64,000 bases of DNA. It comes from Physcomitrium patens (lineage: Eukaryota; Streptophyta; Bryopsida; Funariales; Funariaceae). The notes under the pieces were generated by a model. That model saw nothing but the letters and a program-made list of their open reading frames with translations, was not told where the DNA came from and ran no database searches. Where the stretch lies: the NCBI RefSeq assembly GCF_000002425.4, contig NC_037262.1, forward strand, positions 4,881,816-4,945,815, written 5' to 3'. Each line of letters begins with the position of its first letter. Within the stretch, counting starts at the first letter, position 1. A program made the position numbers and the translations under genes. Positions 48,481-64,000 of this stretch are shown here, one piece after another.

Positions 48481-50100
48481 CCTATTCCATGCGTGTATTT
48501 GACGAATTGTTGCAGTATTCAATTGTATAAATATATATATATATATATATATAATAGCATACTTTCAAACTTTTTAAACAACACTAGATGGAGGTGAGAA
48601 AACAAGTGTCTCCACTTCGCTGAGAAAATGAGTTTGGGTTTACTGGAACTTTAAAACCAATGTTGGGGGTTGAGAAAAACAAGGCTTAGGACAAACCTTT
48701 CTGAAAATAGACTGCATGGTTGGTTTTAAAGATCTTTCTGAATCTATGATTCTACTTTCTTCTTTGGGGTGAGAGTGAGGTTAATGTTTCCTAGTGCTTA
48801 AGCAGCAGCATATCTTGACAAGGACTAGAAGAAAAAGAAAAAGAAAAATACATGCAAAAAAAGTTGTGGGAAGATGAATTTTTGGGTTTTGGTGGGGTTG
48901 ATAAACACAGTCCAGCAATGTCTAATTGCATGCAAGTGGCTTGTGAAAACATTCATAGATATGTGGCACTGATATTTTGTTGGCTTAATATGGAGATAAC
49001 CCTCCAACCCATAATGCCAAGCTGCTGCATTTGCTTGATTGGGCTGACTGTGAGACTTTGAAATGTGTGAGATACAATGCTTCAATAGAAGACAACACAC
49101 AATGGCACAGATTTCTATTCCTCTAGTGGAACACAAAGATACCAGAATGCAGGGTTTTGGACGTGGAAAACATGTTTTTTTTGTTTTTTTGTTCTTCTCA
49201 AACTTTGTGCAACTTGTGGAAAACACAATTAGACAATATCTTCTATCACATTGTCTCAACATTCCTCTTCAACACACATGGAATAAGCCCATACTGCTTA
49301 TGCATGAAATAAGCACCAAAGCTATAATTGGGTGGATTTTGCAAACTTTTCTCAAGCTCTCTCTCTCTCTCTTTCTTCACCCTACATATCTACATCATAA
49401 TTAAATAATTGTCTTGATAATTTGGACAAGGGAAAAAAGAAATTTCATGATATGATTATATTGTCATATTCAAGTGCAAAGCTTGTTCATGGAAGTTGAC
49501 TGCCACCTATGTTTCCAATGTTGCCAAAGAAAAAACCTTCCATCCCTTTTTGTGGATGGAGACTGACCCAAGTGGCTGCTTCCATAAGATGCTGTCCTTC
49601 CAATATATATATATATATATGCACATATTTGTTCAGACAGAGAGACACACACCCACACATACACATGAGCAAATGAATGAATGCATAATCATAATAAACT
49701 CATGAGAATGTTTCCCACCAGTAAAGAAAGAAGCTTCAGGTTGGTTACAAATTAGGCGGCTGCCTCCACACATGATTCACTGTTTTTGTATAGAAAACTC
49801 TGTGGGTCATTAGCTTGGAATGAAGCTCTGTGCCCAAATTTTCTTCACTAACACAACTTCAGACAAGGAAACCATTCTCAATATTGTGTCTGGACAGGAA
49901 CATTCTATACCTAGTTAAGTGTACACTTCAAGAGGTTAAACCTATATACACTTCTTGAAAATGTACAATTGTGAGTTTATTTTTTTCGTCAAAAAAACAA
50001 GAATTCACAACCTCACACACTTAAAAAAAACATCCATCAAGTCAAAAAGCACCAATAACGAAAAACCCAAACCCTGATTTCTATAAATCACTCAAACACG
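48481..50100. other. Intergenic DNA
   Basis: No gene seen. (TA)n arrays lie at 48527-48554 and 49603-49620, and a CT-repeat at about 49358-49372. Confidence 0.5.
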
Positions 50101-51630
50101 ATTGAGAAACGAAAACAAGGCTGCTCAAACCGCGACCGAAACCAACAACTCAAAACAAAGATAACCCCTCAACTCAAGTTTGGCACGACAATGCTGAGTT
50201 TAGTTCGACCACACATAGGTTTAGTCAAGAACAGACCCAATTCCTCTAGAAAAAGAACCCTGAACGGTAATGAAAATAAATAAGAATAAAAATCCGAATC
50301 GGGAACGGCTCCCAACGGCAAAAGTCCCTTTCCGGGGAACAACTGGCGGTAGCTGTACCCGCCACGTAAAAAAGACCCGTGTGAGGACGGGTTGCAGACG
50401 CCGGGTATCGTGACGCTCACCTCGAAAGCGGAGGGGGGGGGGGCCACGGTGCGACAGCTAGTGGGATTCAAAGGGCCTCGTGCTGGTGCCACTTGAAGAG
50501 AGAGTTTCTGTCATCAAATACGAGGCGGAGGAGGGGGAAAATGTAGGAATCTCACACTTTCTTACACACTTATACATACATATCTCTCCATCATCCACCG
50601 CGTGTATCGAGTTTCCTGTGTTCGCAAACTGATCTTTAGTTGACGGCGCTCTTTAACTGTGCACCGCACCGCAATTCTCTATCTGGTCCAGGACACGCCG
50701 CCTGTGACAACCCCTTGAGCTTTTCAGACGACGCTTAGTGGTGGTGGTGTGTGCATTCTGACGGATTCGCGAGGGTTGAGCGATTGAGAGAGTGAGCGTT
50801 TTAGAGTGAGTGAGAGAGTGAGAGATTTTGTGTTGAGAGGGAAGGTGATGGGATTGTGACCGAGGTTGGGGAGAAGTGGGACTGACGGTGAAGATGGAAA
50901 GGAATAGCTGTCCAGGATGCGAATTTGTTTTGCAGACAGCATGACAAGCTTTACTTGCTTAGGTGGGTGCCCATGACTCGTGTCGAAATTTTGTTTACTC
51001 CTTCTTCCCCCCTTGCTCGTCGCGTTCGTTGTCGTTGTTGGGATGCCTCTCCAACGCGTTCTCGGGGTGAGTTCTGCGCTGTGGGATGCCGGCACCTTCT
51101 ACTGACAAGGGTCCAGTTGTGTCTGGATTGTGTGATTTATTTACATGAGTATTAGTGTGGACCAATTGTGCATGTCGTCCATGGGTGTTGTTCTAGGTAT
51201 GGTTGGTCCCGCTTCCCCCCCATCTTCAAGCTTGCAGCGTGCCCGTTTCGGCTTGCTTGTTTGTCGAGAGCTAATTGCGAGGGTTACGTTATTAAGGTGG
51301 ATTTCTGGAGACGATTGGTTCTTGACCCGTTCTAGACATGGCTCGGCTTCCTCCGTCTAGATTTTGTCTTGCGCAATTTTCTACATCTCGGCGGTTGCTG
51401 TGTGAGTCTGAGGACTTTCTCATGGTGCGTCAGGAGGGAGAAGAGTAGAGAAGGCCATACTATTTTATTGTTTCTTTGTAGTCAAGAGTGTGTGCAGGGA
51501 AACTCACATAGTCATTCTTGTCTGTCGTGCAGACTTTTTTCATGTTCTAACTGAATTAGAAAGAACCCACGAGGCCAGCGCCATATTACGAAAAGTGAAA
51601 GTTAGGTAGGTTACGTTCAAGCAGGTGAAT
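50101..51630 (+). promoter_or_regulatory. Upstream and leader region of the CIPK gene
   Basis: GC-richer sequence leading to the CIPK start codon. It contains an 11-base G run at about 50433-50443, a GA-rich stretch at about 50760-50910 (GAGAGAGTGAG motifs, usual in plant 5' leaders), and TC-rich segments. An in-frame stop at 51607-51609 precedes the chosen ATG. AG at 51623-51624 just before the ATG could be a leader-intron acceptor, but no donor was fixed. The transcription start is not determined. Confidence 0.4.
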
Positions 51631-54630
<3,000 letters not shown>

Positions 54631-56902
54631 AAAGCTTCCGCTACGGCTTTAATATATGCCCGTGCTGTGAAGTGCCCGCGTCCCCTGCCAAATTGCAGCT
54701 GCGTGGATCTCCGCCAGTGTCGGATCTTGATCTTGCAGCTCTTTTGGACTTCGGACATACTCCTGGATTTCTCAATTGGTAAATGCCAGTTGAAGCGTCG
54801 ACTTTGTATTGTACATATGAACTGTGAGAACAGCGGATAAGTAGCTTTCGTGACTGAAGTTCTAGGATTAATTCAGGAACATAAAATGAAGGCCACAGAC
54901 AGCAATTCCTGAAAAGGAGAGTGGTATACAATTCTTAGTTTTCAGGAGCTAGCAGTTATGGTAGGTAAAATCCTCAGATGCTTAGACATTTTTTCTCTGA
55001 GTTTTTTGAACAAGTCTAGATTTCCGTTGAAACGCAGCAACAACCTAATGTCGATTTTTTTGACCCTGTAACCTATCATTTGTGGAAAAGAAATGCATTT
55101 TTGGTCAGAGACCATGTTACTGATCCTGTTGTGAACTATCAACCTGGGGCGAATTGTGCAGAGAAGGAGTAAAAGTTTGAAATCTCTTGACGACCTTATT
55201 GTTCCTCTCAAAAAGGTACAAAGCTCAAAAATATTCTCATATTTGGGATTAACATATGAACCAAAAAGGTCAAAAACGCTACTATTCCTGATTGGTACAG
55301 AAAAAAACGACGAACTATAAAAAACAAAACCAGACTGGAATGACTTGAAGCATTTACAAATTCTATAGATGCATCCACAATCGCTGATTCTAAAGTTTTT
55401 CTCAGAAGGTCGAACAAGACTACTCGCACTATATTCTTAGAGAAAATGGCTACCATAGAGAAGAAGGCATGTGGGCATTCCGACTTGGCTGTTATAAGGA
55501 GGGAAGGGAGGGTTGGAAAATCTTCCATACCTTGACGAGTGAGTTGCCAAAATCATTGGAGGGAGAAGTGGGGAACGATGATTGCCTCATTTTCATTGCT
55601 TGTTTTCATTTCCTTCGCCCACCTATCCATTACTGCTACTCATCACCTTTGTGCTTGTTCGGCATTCGTTGTGAAGTAACATGCTTAATTGCAACTTGAA
55701 ATTTTTTCACCTTTTGTCAGCATTGGGCTCAGTGGGAGTGTTTTAAGCTATGAAAATGTGGTGGCAATTTGGGATGAGGAATGGTAAAATGGAAGAATGC
55801 ATAAGCAGCATTGACAGCATTGTTACATATCTCCAGCAGCAAGGAGCACAGTTTTAGTTTTATTTATTTTTAGTTTTATTTTTTGACACAAGTGAAGAGA
55901 ATATTTACTGCAGATAAAATAAGAATACAGTCTAACTGGCCAGATCCGGCCAACTCCAGTCACTCACAAAACTATGTCAAGACACATTAAAATATTTTTG
56001 GACTAACTAGTTTCTATTTGGGAACCTCCAAATCCAAGTTGCCACAACCTCATTGGTGCACTACTGGTTTTTGAAGTTCTCTAGTATTTATTTATTTATT
56101 TTATTTATGATTTATTTTATTTTATTTTTTGTTAGGCGCCTTTTTGATCTTTGCTTGTGTTGACAACCATGCAATCTTTTCATAGTCAAATAGATTTAAT
56201 CACATTTTATTGTATATCTTTTATGCTAGTATCCCATTGAATGTTGCATTATTCCATTTGATTTACAAGTTTTATATAATGGTCCCTTGTAGCAACAACC
56301 ATTATCTATGAACACTATTAAATCTCTAAAGTATTCTATAAACAAAGATTTTTTTGTTTCCAAGTGAAGCTTAAAGAGTGATTTGTGTGATCTCTCGCTT
56401 CCTTAAAGTCATTAATTTATGAGACGTTACTTATATAACTTCTTTTGTGGTAGCTATTGGAGCTACAATTAATTATAGAGGTAGAAGTATATCCATTGCT
56501 CTTTACTTCCAAAGACCTATGCCTATGAATGGATTGATTAGTTGACATAGAAGTGCCAACATTCACTAATCTTTTCAAAATTAAACTCATCTATTTCTAT
56601 GCACAAATTGTCACGGATACAATATACATGAGACCAAATAAGAAATTGAATGAAAGAGTTTCAACAAGAAGCTAACAAAAACTTCATTGAACTAGATGAA
56701 TATAAGATTAACACCAAGAGAAGTGAGCTAAAACTCCAAGAGATGTATTGTCAAGACTAAGGATTCTCTCAGCCTTGATTCTAATATATATTAGGTATTA
56801 GGAAGCTTCTTGAGAAGTTTTCATATTGCTTAAAGATGAAGCAACCATAGAAAGCTTCTGAAACAACTTCTTTAATCTTCCTAGAACTTTCTAAAATATA
56901 TC
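54631..56902. other. CIPK 3' region and gene-free DNA
   Basis: The 3' untranslated region starts after the TAG at 54628-54630; no clear poly(A) signal was fixed. Short open stretches on both strands to 55.7 kb match nothing. From about 55.85 kb the sequence becomes AT-rich with TTTAT repeats. Nothing else was recognised. Confidence 0.45.
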
Positions 56903-58498
56903 TGTGTCGTATTATGTATGTTCTTGCTTGAGAATGCACCATGCACCTTGTTATAGAAGATAAATAGAAATGCAACAACAATCCTATCAAGTCTAATAGA
57001 ATCTTAAATAAACATTAAGTAAACCTTAATCATCATAATCAAACTTTGACTAATCCAAAATAAATTTAAAAGAAGTTATAAAAGAAACACAAAGTTGTAA
57101 ACTAATCTCAAAAAAAAAAAAAAAAAAAAAAAAAACATAAAATGAAACTTTAAAAAAATAAAATCAATCTTTAAAAATATCAAAAATATAATACTTTAAA
57201 TAAATAATAAAGAAATCTAAAGAAATACTAAAAATAGAAATATTAAATAAATTCTAATTAAACTCTGATTTAATTCTAATCAAAAACTTAATGAAGCTTA
57301 ATAAAATCCTAAGTGAAATTCTAATTAAAATCGTAATTAAACCTTAGTTAAATTCTAGATATAATCCTAATTGAAATTCTAATGAAATACTAAATCCTAA
57401 GCAAATCCTAAACTAGATCCTAAGCAAATCCTAATCAAATTCTAAATCTTAAACATACTCTTAACAAACCCTATAGTAGATTAAAACTTCAATAACTAAT
57501 GATTAAATCATTGATATCAATTCAATTTTTACATATTTTTTAATAACTTAGTTAAAAACAAGCACAAGAAAGTTGAAATCGATCACACTTACCAATTGAA
57601 AGAAATACAAGATAATCTAATTGAATGTTGAGTGGCCTCCTACTGCACCTTTAATGCTAAAATTCAAGTGCCAATATCTCGATCTTAAATTATTGAATTG
57701 CTCTCAAATTTCACAAAAACATTAAAAATCAAGTCTATTATCTATAAAAATAATTTCACTCCAATCCAATTGGTAATTACTAAAGATCCTATAAATACTC
57801 ATTAATCCTCAAACTCCAATTTTTGAGACCTCAATCCACAAAAATCCTTATATACTTCAATCTAATTCTTTGATTGACTTCAAATTTTGCACACACATTC
57901 ACAACAATCACACCAAAAAACTATCCAAATTTCACTAGTACATCAACTATACAACTCAAAAAACCTTCAAATTTGAAAATATATTTTTATTTCTTAAAAT
58001 CTAATCCATTGAGAACATTACTAATTTAGAAAATCCCTTAAAATTTCAATGTTGATTCAAATGACATAAAATCAATGCCTAAAAATCTTTCTTCAAGTCT
58101 ATTGTCAAATTTCACTTTTTGATTTTCAAAAAAACCTCAAAATCATTGTATTGATGGAATTTTATATCTCAAGATATGATTGTGGTCCAAGTTGATAATT
58201 GGTCCTCTCTAGATATCAATTTTTAATAATTTTTGATAAACTTTACTTTAATTTATTATTAACTCTCTTTTAAACATGTCTATATTAATTTCTTTTCTTA
58301 TTTATTTTGATTTGGCTCATTTACACTTCTACAAAGTAAATAGAGGTCCCTTCTATAAAAAAATAACATTAAGACTAAATCTTTTACTATCTTTTTATTA
58401 TTTTTTTTTAATTTTCTATGGTACATTTTTACTAGGCTCTTCTATAATAACATCTATATTTTTATTTTTCACTATATATTTGTGTTATCACACAACAT
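56903..58498. mobile_element. TIR element, copy F
   Basis: About 1.6 kb, in the same orientation as copy E. The outer end TGTGTCGTATTATG and inner end ...TATCACACAACATC form a weak TIR. The outer box at 56926-56960 (GCTTGAGAATGCACC, CCTTGTTATAGAAG) and inner box at 58325-58346 (CTACAAAGTAAATAGAGG) match the family. The middle has short CCTAA-type repeats (57240-57480) like copy B, and CCTCCTACTGCACC near 57630 where B has CCTCCTTCTTCAA. It lies next to the decayed gypsy copy. Confidence 0.65.
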
Positions 58499-58625
58499 CA
58501 AAATATTTTAAAAATATTTTAAGAATATTTTAAAAATATTTTAAGAATATTTTAAAAATATTTTAAGAATATTTTAAAATATTTTAAAATTTAATAGAAT
58601 ATTCTAAGAATATTTCTAAAATATT
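58499..58625. repeat. AATATTTTAA minisatellite
   Basis: A tandem array with a period of about 22 bp (AATATTTTAAAAATATTTTAAG), starting exactly where copy F ends. Confidence 0.85.
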
Positions 58626-58859
58626 CTTTTTATATGTTTTAAACATTATTTTTTTTTTCTATTTTTGAGTTCTATAAAGAATATTGATTTCATATATGTT
58701 TTCTTTGTTATATATAACATCTTAGTAGTAGTTTTATAAAAAAGTCATCCTAAAATAGGCTTAGATTTTTAAAGATAATGTCAATAAAATTAATATATCT
58801 TTTGTGGCACATTAATTAGATTTTTTGCTAGTTTTTACATACACTTATTGATATTGTAG

Positions 58860-60431
58860 CCACACCAATGAATAAAATATTCTAACTTGCCTCTTCTTTG
58901 TCAAAAATCAAGGATTTTTTTTACTTCATATTTCACATGATTATCTATTTTAATGTAAGATAATAATGGTTTTATTCTTTTTGGAATAATTGATTTTAAA
59001 TAAGCCTCTAAAAGTGACATAAAAGATTAGATATATATTTATAGATGCAGATAGTTTCAACTAATAAGCCATTGAATTTATTTGATTTTGAATACAAAAT
59101 GGCCCCAATCTTTGGTAGTCTAAGTTATTACAAGACTGATTGGTCTTGATATTTTGTTGAAGAAGCAATATTTGATTTTTAACTTGAAAAGCAAGAAATT
59201 TCTTTCTAATTTTTTTTAGAGATACTTTTTAAGAAACTTGAGTTGCTTATAAATAGAACTTCAAAGTTTTTTAGAGCTATGACAATTGTTTTGTAAGATC
59301 TTCAATTTTTAGATTTTTATCTTTTGATGTATCTAAAAAATCAAGCTTTGGATAGTAACTATAATTGGAATAAAATGATATTTTTTGAGTTGAAGCATGA
59401 AGAGTATTATTGTAATCAAACTCCACTAAAGATAAATATGAGGTCTAATCATCTTGTTGATAATTGATACTATATTCCAAATATTGCTCTAAAACTTAAT
59501 TGACTTGTTTTATTTGACCATTTGTTTGAAGGTAGAAGATAAAAGAAAGTTTGATAACCACCTTCAATATTTCAAAAAAAGATTTTTAAAACTTTGATAT
59601 AAATTGAGGTCTTTAATCAAAAATGATGTCATCAAATAGGCCATGATATTGATATATATTATCAAGAAAGAGCCTTGCCATTTCTTCTCCAAAAATAACC
59701 TTTTTGCATGAGAAAAAATATGCCATCTTTGTAAATCAATCCACAACAACATACATATTATCAAATATAGCTAATAGCAACAAATCAATGATGAAATCTA
59801 TTGATTTTAAAGACCATGGTTACTTTAACATTGGTAGTGGCAGTAGAAGTTCATAGAGATGATGTAAATAATTCTTAGATCTTAAACAAATGTCATACAA
59901 GAAGACAAAATCTTTTAGGATCTTCTATTTTTGAAGCCACCAAAAGTCTTAAGAAATAAGCTTAAATATTTTGTAAAATCCAAATTGTCTTCCAGTTGAA
60001 AAATCATAATGAGATTGAAGAACACAAAGTCATATTGGTCCTTCTAGAATATATAAAAGATCTTCAAAATAAAAAAATCTTCTACAATCTTAAACTTATT
60101 GTTGTCAAGATAGTGCTTGATATTATGAATTAATGACTACTTAGTTTTCAATATATGAATTTATTTAAGAAAACTTAAATCAATAGATATAATCATAGAA
60201 GAAGCACATAGACAAAATTCTTCTAGCTTTAAAAAAATAGTATATTGTTGATCAAATGCTACTTCTGCAACCTTTGAAGTAAGATATGATCTTTGTCATA
60301 AAACATTTGATAGTCTTTACTACTTTTCTAGTTGATATGTAATTACAAAATTAAAAAATAATAATGAAATATTTCAACGAGTTTGGTAGTAATTCAAAAT
60401 TTAAGTTGACATGAAATATTTTAAATTTTTA

Positions 60432-60479
<48 letters not shown>

Positions 60480-63130
60480 ATAGGATATATAATACCTTCT
60501 AACAAGTGATGGCATTCTTGAAAAGAATCTACAATCATAAAAAGTTCTTTCTTGCGAATCTTATAATTGATTTTTGTAGGTGATTTTATTTAGAATAGAA
60601 TGCAATAGGATCAAGCTTTCTATCATTTTCCATCTGTGATAGTACAATTCTTAATATAAAGTCAAAAGCATCCGTTTCAAAATAATAGGTCTTTGAAAAA
60701 TCTAGATCTAATAAGATTCGAGTTGTAGTAAAAACAACCTTCAAATCTTGAAAAGTTCTTAGAGCTTAACTTTTCTATTTCAATTTATCTTTGGATGTCA
60801 ATTGAGTAAGAAGAGCAACAACTTGGAAGTAATTCTTGATAAATATTTGATAGAAATTATCAAATCTAAAAAAATATTGTACATCTTATACTATCTTTGG
60901 AATTACTCACTTTGTTATAGCTTGAACTTTCTTCAAGTCCATCAACAAGCCTTCATTGGATATAATATATTCAAAAAATTCTACCTTTGGTTGATAAAAT
61001 ATACATTTATTTAATTTGGTATATAATCATGTATCTTATAATTTTTGTAAGACTAATCTCACATGTTGTTTAAGTTCTTTAAGAATCTTGGAGTAAATTA
61101 AGATATCATTAAGATAGCAAAGAACAAATTTTTCTAAAAATTTTAAAAAAATATTATCCATAAAATGCTAAAATATAGCTGGAATATTTGTTTATCCAAA
61201 AGGCATGACATTATATTCAAAATGTCTGTACCTTGTCCAAAATTTTGTCTTTCATTCATTTCTTTCTTTAATCTACCTCAAATTATACAATCCATAGAGA
61301 TCTATTTTAGTGTAAATCTTAGCTTGACTAAATTGCTCCAAAATTCCTAATATCAATAATAATGGATAATAATTCTTCATTGTTGTTTTGTTGAGAGTAT
61401 AATAATTAACATTCATTTGGAAAGATCTATCTTTTTTCTTCATAAAAAAGTATTAGTGTACATCTTTGAGATTTAGAATGCCAAATAAATTTCTTTAGAA
61501 GATTTTTGTTAATGTAATCTTTCAATGCCAAAAGCTCATTTTGTAATAGATTATAGGTTGGACCAAATAGTGGTTGAGTTTTTTCTTGAAGATTAATGGT
61601 ACAATCATATGATTGATATTTAGACAATCTTTCAGCATTCTTCTTTTTGAAGATATCTTGAAACTTCTTTTGTTACTTTGAGATAGCTACTAGCAAGCCT
61701 GCTTCTTTATGAATTGTTGTTGCATAAATAATAAATAGTATTTTTTAGTTAGCCATTTTTATAAAAGCTCTTACTCTCAAAAATAAGGGTTTTTTTGTTG
61801 ATGATTACTTGATTGATTTTGCTTGAAGGAATTCTATAGGAAATTCGATCTTATAAAATTTCTAATCTATAAATGGATTATATCTTTTTAACCATCAAAA
61901 TCCTAGAATGATAGAATTAAATAAAGTTCTAATAATATTGAATATTATTTTGTTACTAAAACCCTCAAATGATATTTCTAGTACTATGGTTTCATGAATA
62001 ATATTTCCTAAAGATAAAAGTCGACCATCTATTACTTCTATATGTATAGATTTTGATTTTTGTATTAAAGAAATTTTATGAAATTTGAAAAACTCTTCAT
62101 CTAAAAAGCAAGTAGATACTTTTGAATCTAATAAGGTATTTTTTTGAAGTCTTTATAGGCCAAGAAATAAAGGTATAATAAAACAATAAGTAGGATGGAT
62201 AAAGAAAGAGGGACCTTGATGAATTTAAAGTATTAGAATATTTAGTTACACGGTTCCTATTGTGGTTGGGCCTCTTTATTTTTTTAAATGATTGCACTGC
62301 TAGTCCTGGTTATATATTGTTTCTTTAGAAAATTTTCAAATTTGTGGCCTTCTTCACCATAATTCAAGCAAAAGCCTTGTTCAAATTGATGCTTGATTTT
62401 TTTTGCTGTAAGAAGTTTAAATCATATTGCATCAATTTGTATATCATCAGCTCTAAAATATAAAAGTAATATATTTATTGAAGCAACAAAATATAAATTT
62501 CAAGTACATTTTTTTGTCAAAGTTTATGAATATTAATCTTGATGGCATTGAAATAATTAATTATCATACTTTACAACTTGGCTGATAGATTCATTGAATG
62601 TTTAAAAATTAGATAATGATAATGATAGGTCTTTCATATTATTCTTTAATTTCTAATAGAATTGGATTATAAGAGCTTGTTCATTTCAATTAATATCACA
62701 AATCAATTGCCTAAAATGAGATGCATAAATTGATATAAAATATGATTTTTGATGTAATGAGCAAATCTTTGTCGTCAGCCATTGGATCTTGTCATGTTCT
62801 CCAAATGCCTTTACAAATACTTCTAAAAAAGCTTCAAAATTACTTAAGATTAAAAATATTTTCTTAAATAAAGAAACAAATTAATATAAGACTTTTCATG
62901 TGAGGAAAGTCTCAATCAAATCAATTTGCAACTCTTCTATTACATAGCGCTTAAGTTGTAGAAAAATTACTAATAAAATTTGGTTAATAAATCTTTAAAA
63001 TTTTGAGCATGTGCCATCAAATATTTTTCAAAGATTAATCCAAGTCTCTTTACATTGTTGAATAGGTGAATTTTCTTGTTGAGATGTATGAATCCAAATT
63101 TCACCACTTAATGAAACTGATGCCATACAA
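58860..63130 (-). mobile_element. Decayed Ty3/gypsy chromovirus relic (family 1)
   Basis: A minus-strand fossil of the family-1 element. Recognisable in order from high to low coordinates are gag (about 63125-62290), protease (about 62250-61900), RT (about 61600-60840, with YDCTINLQEKTQPLFGP), RNase H (about 60760-60480), integrase (about 60020-59200) and chromodomain (about 58960-58865). It is heavily broken and AT-shifted. LTRs and the accessory 3' frame were not found; the low-coordinate side stops against AT-rich repeat DNA. A (TA)n array of about 43 bp at 60434-60476 lies inside. Confidence 0.8.
60434..60476. repeat. (TA)n array
   Basis: The longest TA tract in the window, inside the RNase H region of the decayed gypsy copy. 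Confidence 0.95.
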
Positions 63131-63533
63131 TAAGTTCAAGAAGTGGAATAGAAGAACTTTCTTAGTTTATTTTTATGTAATTAAAAAAATATAATTAATT
63201 AGAATAAATAAATAATTAATTAGTTCAAACTTATAAATTATTATGCCTTAAATAATTGATAGTGAAAGTACTTAATCAAATTATTACCATTAATTCATAG
63301 TAAAAGTAAAAAATCTTGAAGGTTGAGTTAAAAATAAAAGTTAAAGTTAAAAGTTAAAAGTTAAAAATAAAATTTAAAATAAAATGTCAAAAATTAAAGT
63401 TAAAATAAAAAGAAAATTGAAGATTAAAGGTTATAAGTTTAAATTTTAAATTTAAAACTTGAAATATGAAAATTATAAATTATTTTTTAAATAAAAGTAA
63501 AAGTGGAACTAAAGAGAGATAAAAGCGAAGGTA
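63131..63533. other. Low-complexity AAAGTTAAA-rich spacer
   Basis: No gene. There are irregular repeats of TAAAAGTTAAA and TTAAATAAA, about 63310-63500, between the gypsy relic and the tandem repeat. Confidence 0.6.
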
Positions 63534-64000
63534 CCTTCATAACGTCCAAGAATTAAGGGCAGCAACCCTTTTCTACTCCAAAATTCGCCAAAATTTGTGA
63601 TTAATTCTAATTTGAATGATTTTTAGTTTTTTGAAAATCTAAGTTAAAGGCGCTCTTGTTCTAATAAATTTAAATTCAATCCAGTACTTAAGCCGTGAAA
63701 AATACTCCTTCAAAGTTGAGTGACCAAGACTGTCGTGGTAGGCAACCTTCTTCTACTTGAAAATTAACCAAAACTTCAATTCGTCTTTGAATTCAATGAA
63801 ATTTATTCCAATAGAAGCTCAGCTTAAAGATGCACTTACTTTCAAAATTTCACAATGATACAATAGGGAAGTACTCAGAAATGTCTTTTCAAAGATGGAT
63901 GATCTAAACTGCCAAGGCAGCCGACTCCCACACACTCAAAATTCTACCAAAAGTTTTTCCTTACTCCAAATCAAGCGATCCTTATCTTATTGGAAAGCTA
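63534..64000. repeat. About 175-bp tandem repeat, cut by window edge
   Basis: Three diverged units begin near 63534, 63707 and 63885 (spacing 173 and 178). Shared landmarks per unit are CCTTCAAAG, a GGCAGC/AGGCAAC core, CTAC(T)-AAAATT-ACCAAAA, and a GAAGCTCAGCTTAAAG-type segment. The units are strongly diverged. The array continues past the right edge. Confidence 0.55.

Noticed and set aside
50169-51095. Minus-strand frames of 107 and 123 codons upstream of the CIPK
   Set aside because: They lie antisense in the GC- and GA-rich leader region and match nothing.
51600-51630. Leader intron ending just before the CIPK start
   Set aside because: An AG is present at 51623-51624, but the pyrimidine tract is poor and no matching donor could be fixed; left as a possibility only.

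Overview
The window looks like AT-rich nuclear DNA of a land plant. The evidence is one recognisable host gene, a plant-specific CBL-interacting protein kinase (CIPK) with nine coding exons and GT-AG introns, plus chromodomain Ty3/gypsy retrotransposons, initiator-Met-tRNA-like primer sites, dense (TA)n arrays and a large AT-rich intergenic fraction. A moss or other bryophyte is possible from the composition and element content, but the sequence alone does not settle this. No prokaryotic features, CRISPR arrays, rRNA or convincing tRNA genes were seen.

Layout. Positions 1-1330 hold the edge of a decayed gypsy copy. Positions 1747-22614 are a deep nest of mobile elements bracketed by two related LTRs (family 2). 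Inside lies an old plus-strand family-1 chromovirus that has itself received four insertions: a young, nearly whole family-1 element on the minus strand (2923-9255, exact 5-bp target duplication, LTRs about 99% identical); a 1.57-kb non-coding terminal-inverted-repeat (TIR) element (12032-13601); a 4.06-kb palindromic pair of related TIR elements with an assembly gap in one arm (15126-19187); and a solo LTR (19571-20131) inside the old element's own 3' LTR.

From 22.6 to 50 kb the DNA is gene-poor. It carries more copies of the TIR family (34117-35120, 35424-36408, 37604-37663, 42283-43284), a 198-bp MITE-like element (46761-46958) and two GC-richer islands (about 40.05-40.45 and 47.15-48.48 kb) with no recognisable gene. 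The CIPK gene occupies 51631-54630 behind a GC-richer, GA-rich leader region. Downstream come another TIR element (56903-58498), a decayed minus-strand gypsy copy (58860-63130) and the start of a roughly 175-bp tandem repeat that runs off the right edge.

The most unusual signals are (i) a non-coding TIR element family with at least seven copies sharing a subterminal box and an inner box, with an apparent 2-bp CG target duplication, including one inverted dimer; and (ii) an extra 140-codon reading frame between the chromodomain and the 3' LTR of the family-1 chromovirus, also recognisable in the older relic. Only the CIPK can be given a cellular role: a calcium-sensor-regulated Ser/Thr kinase acting on membrane ion transport.
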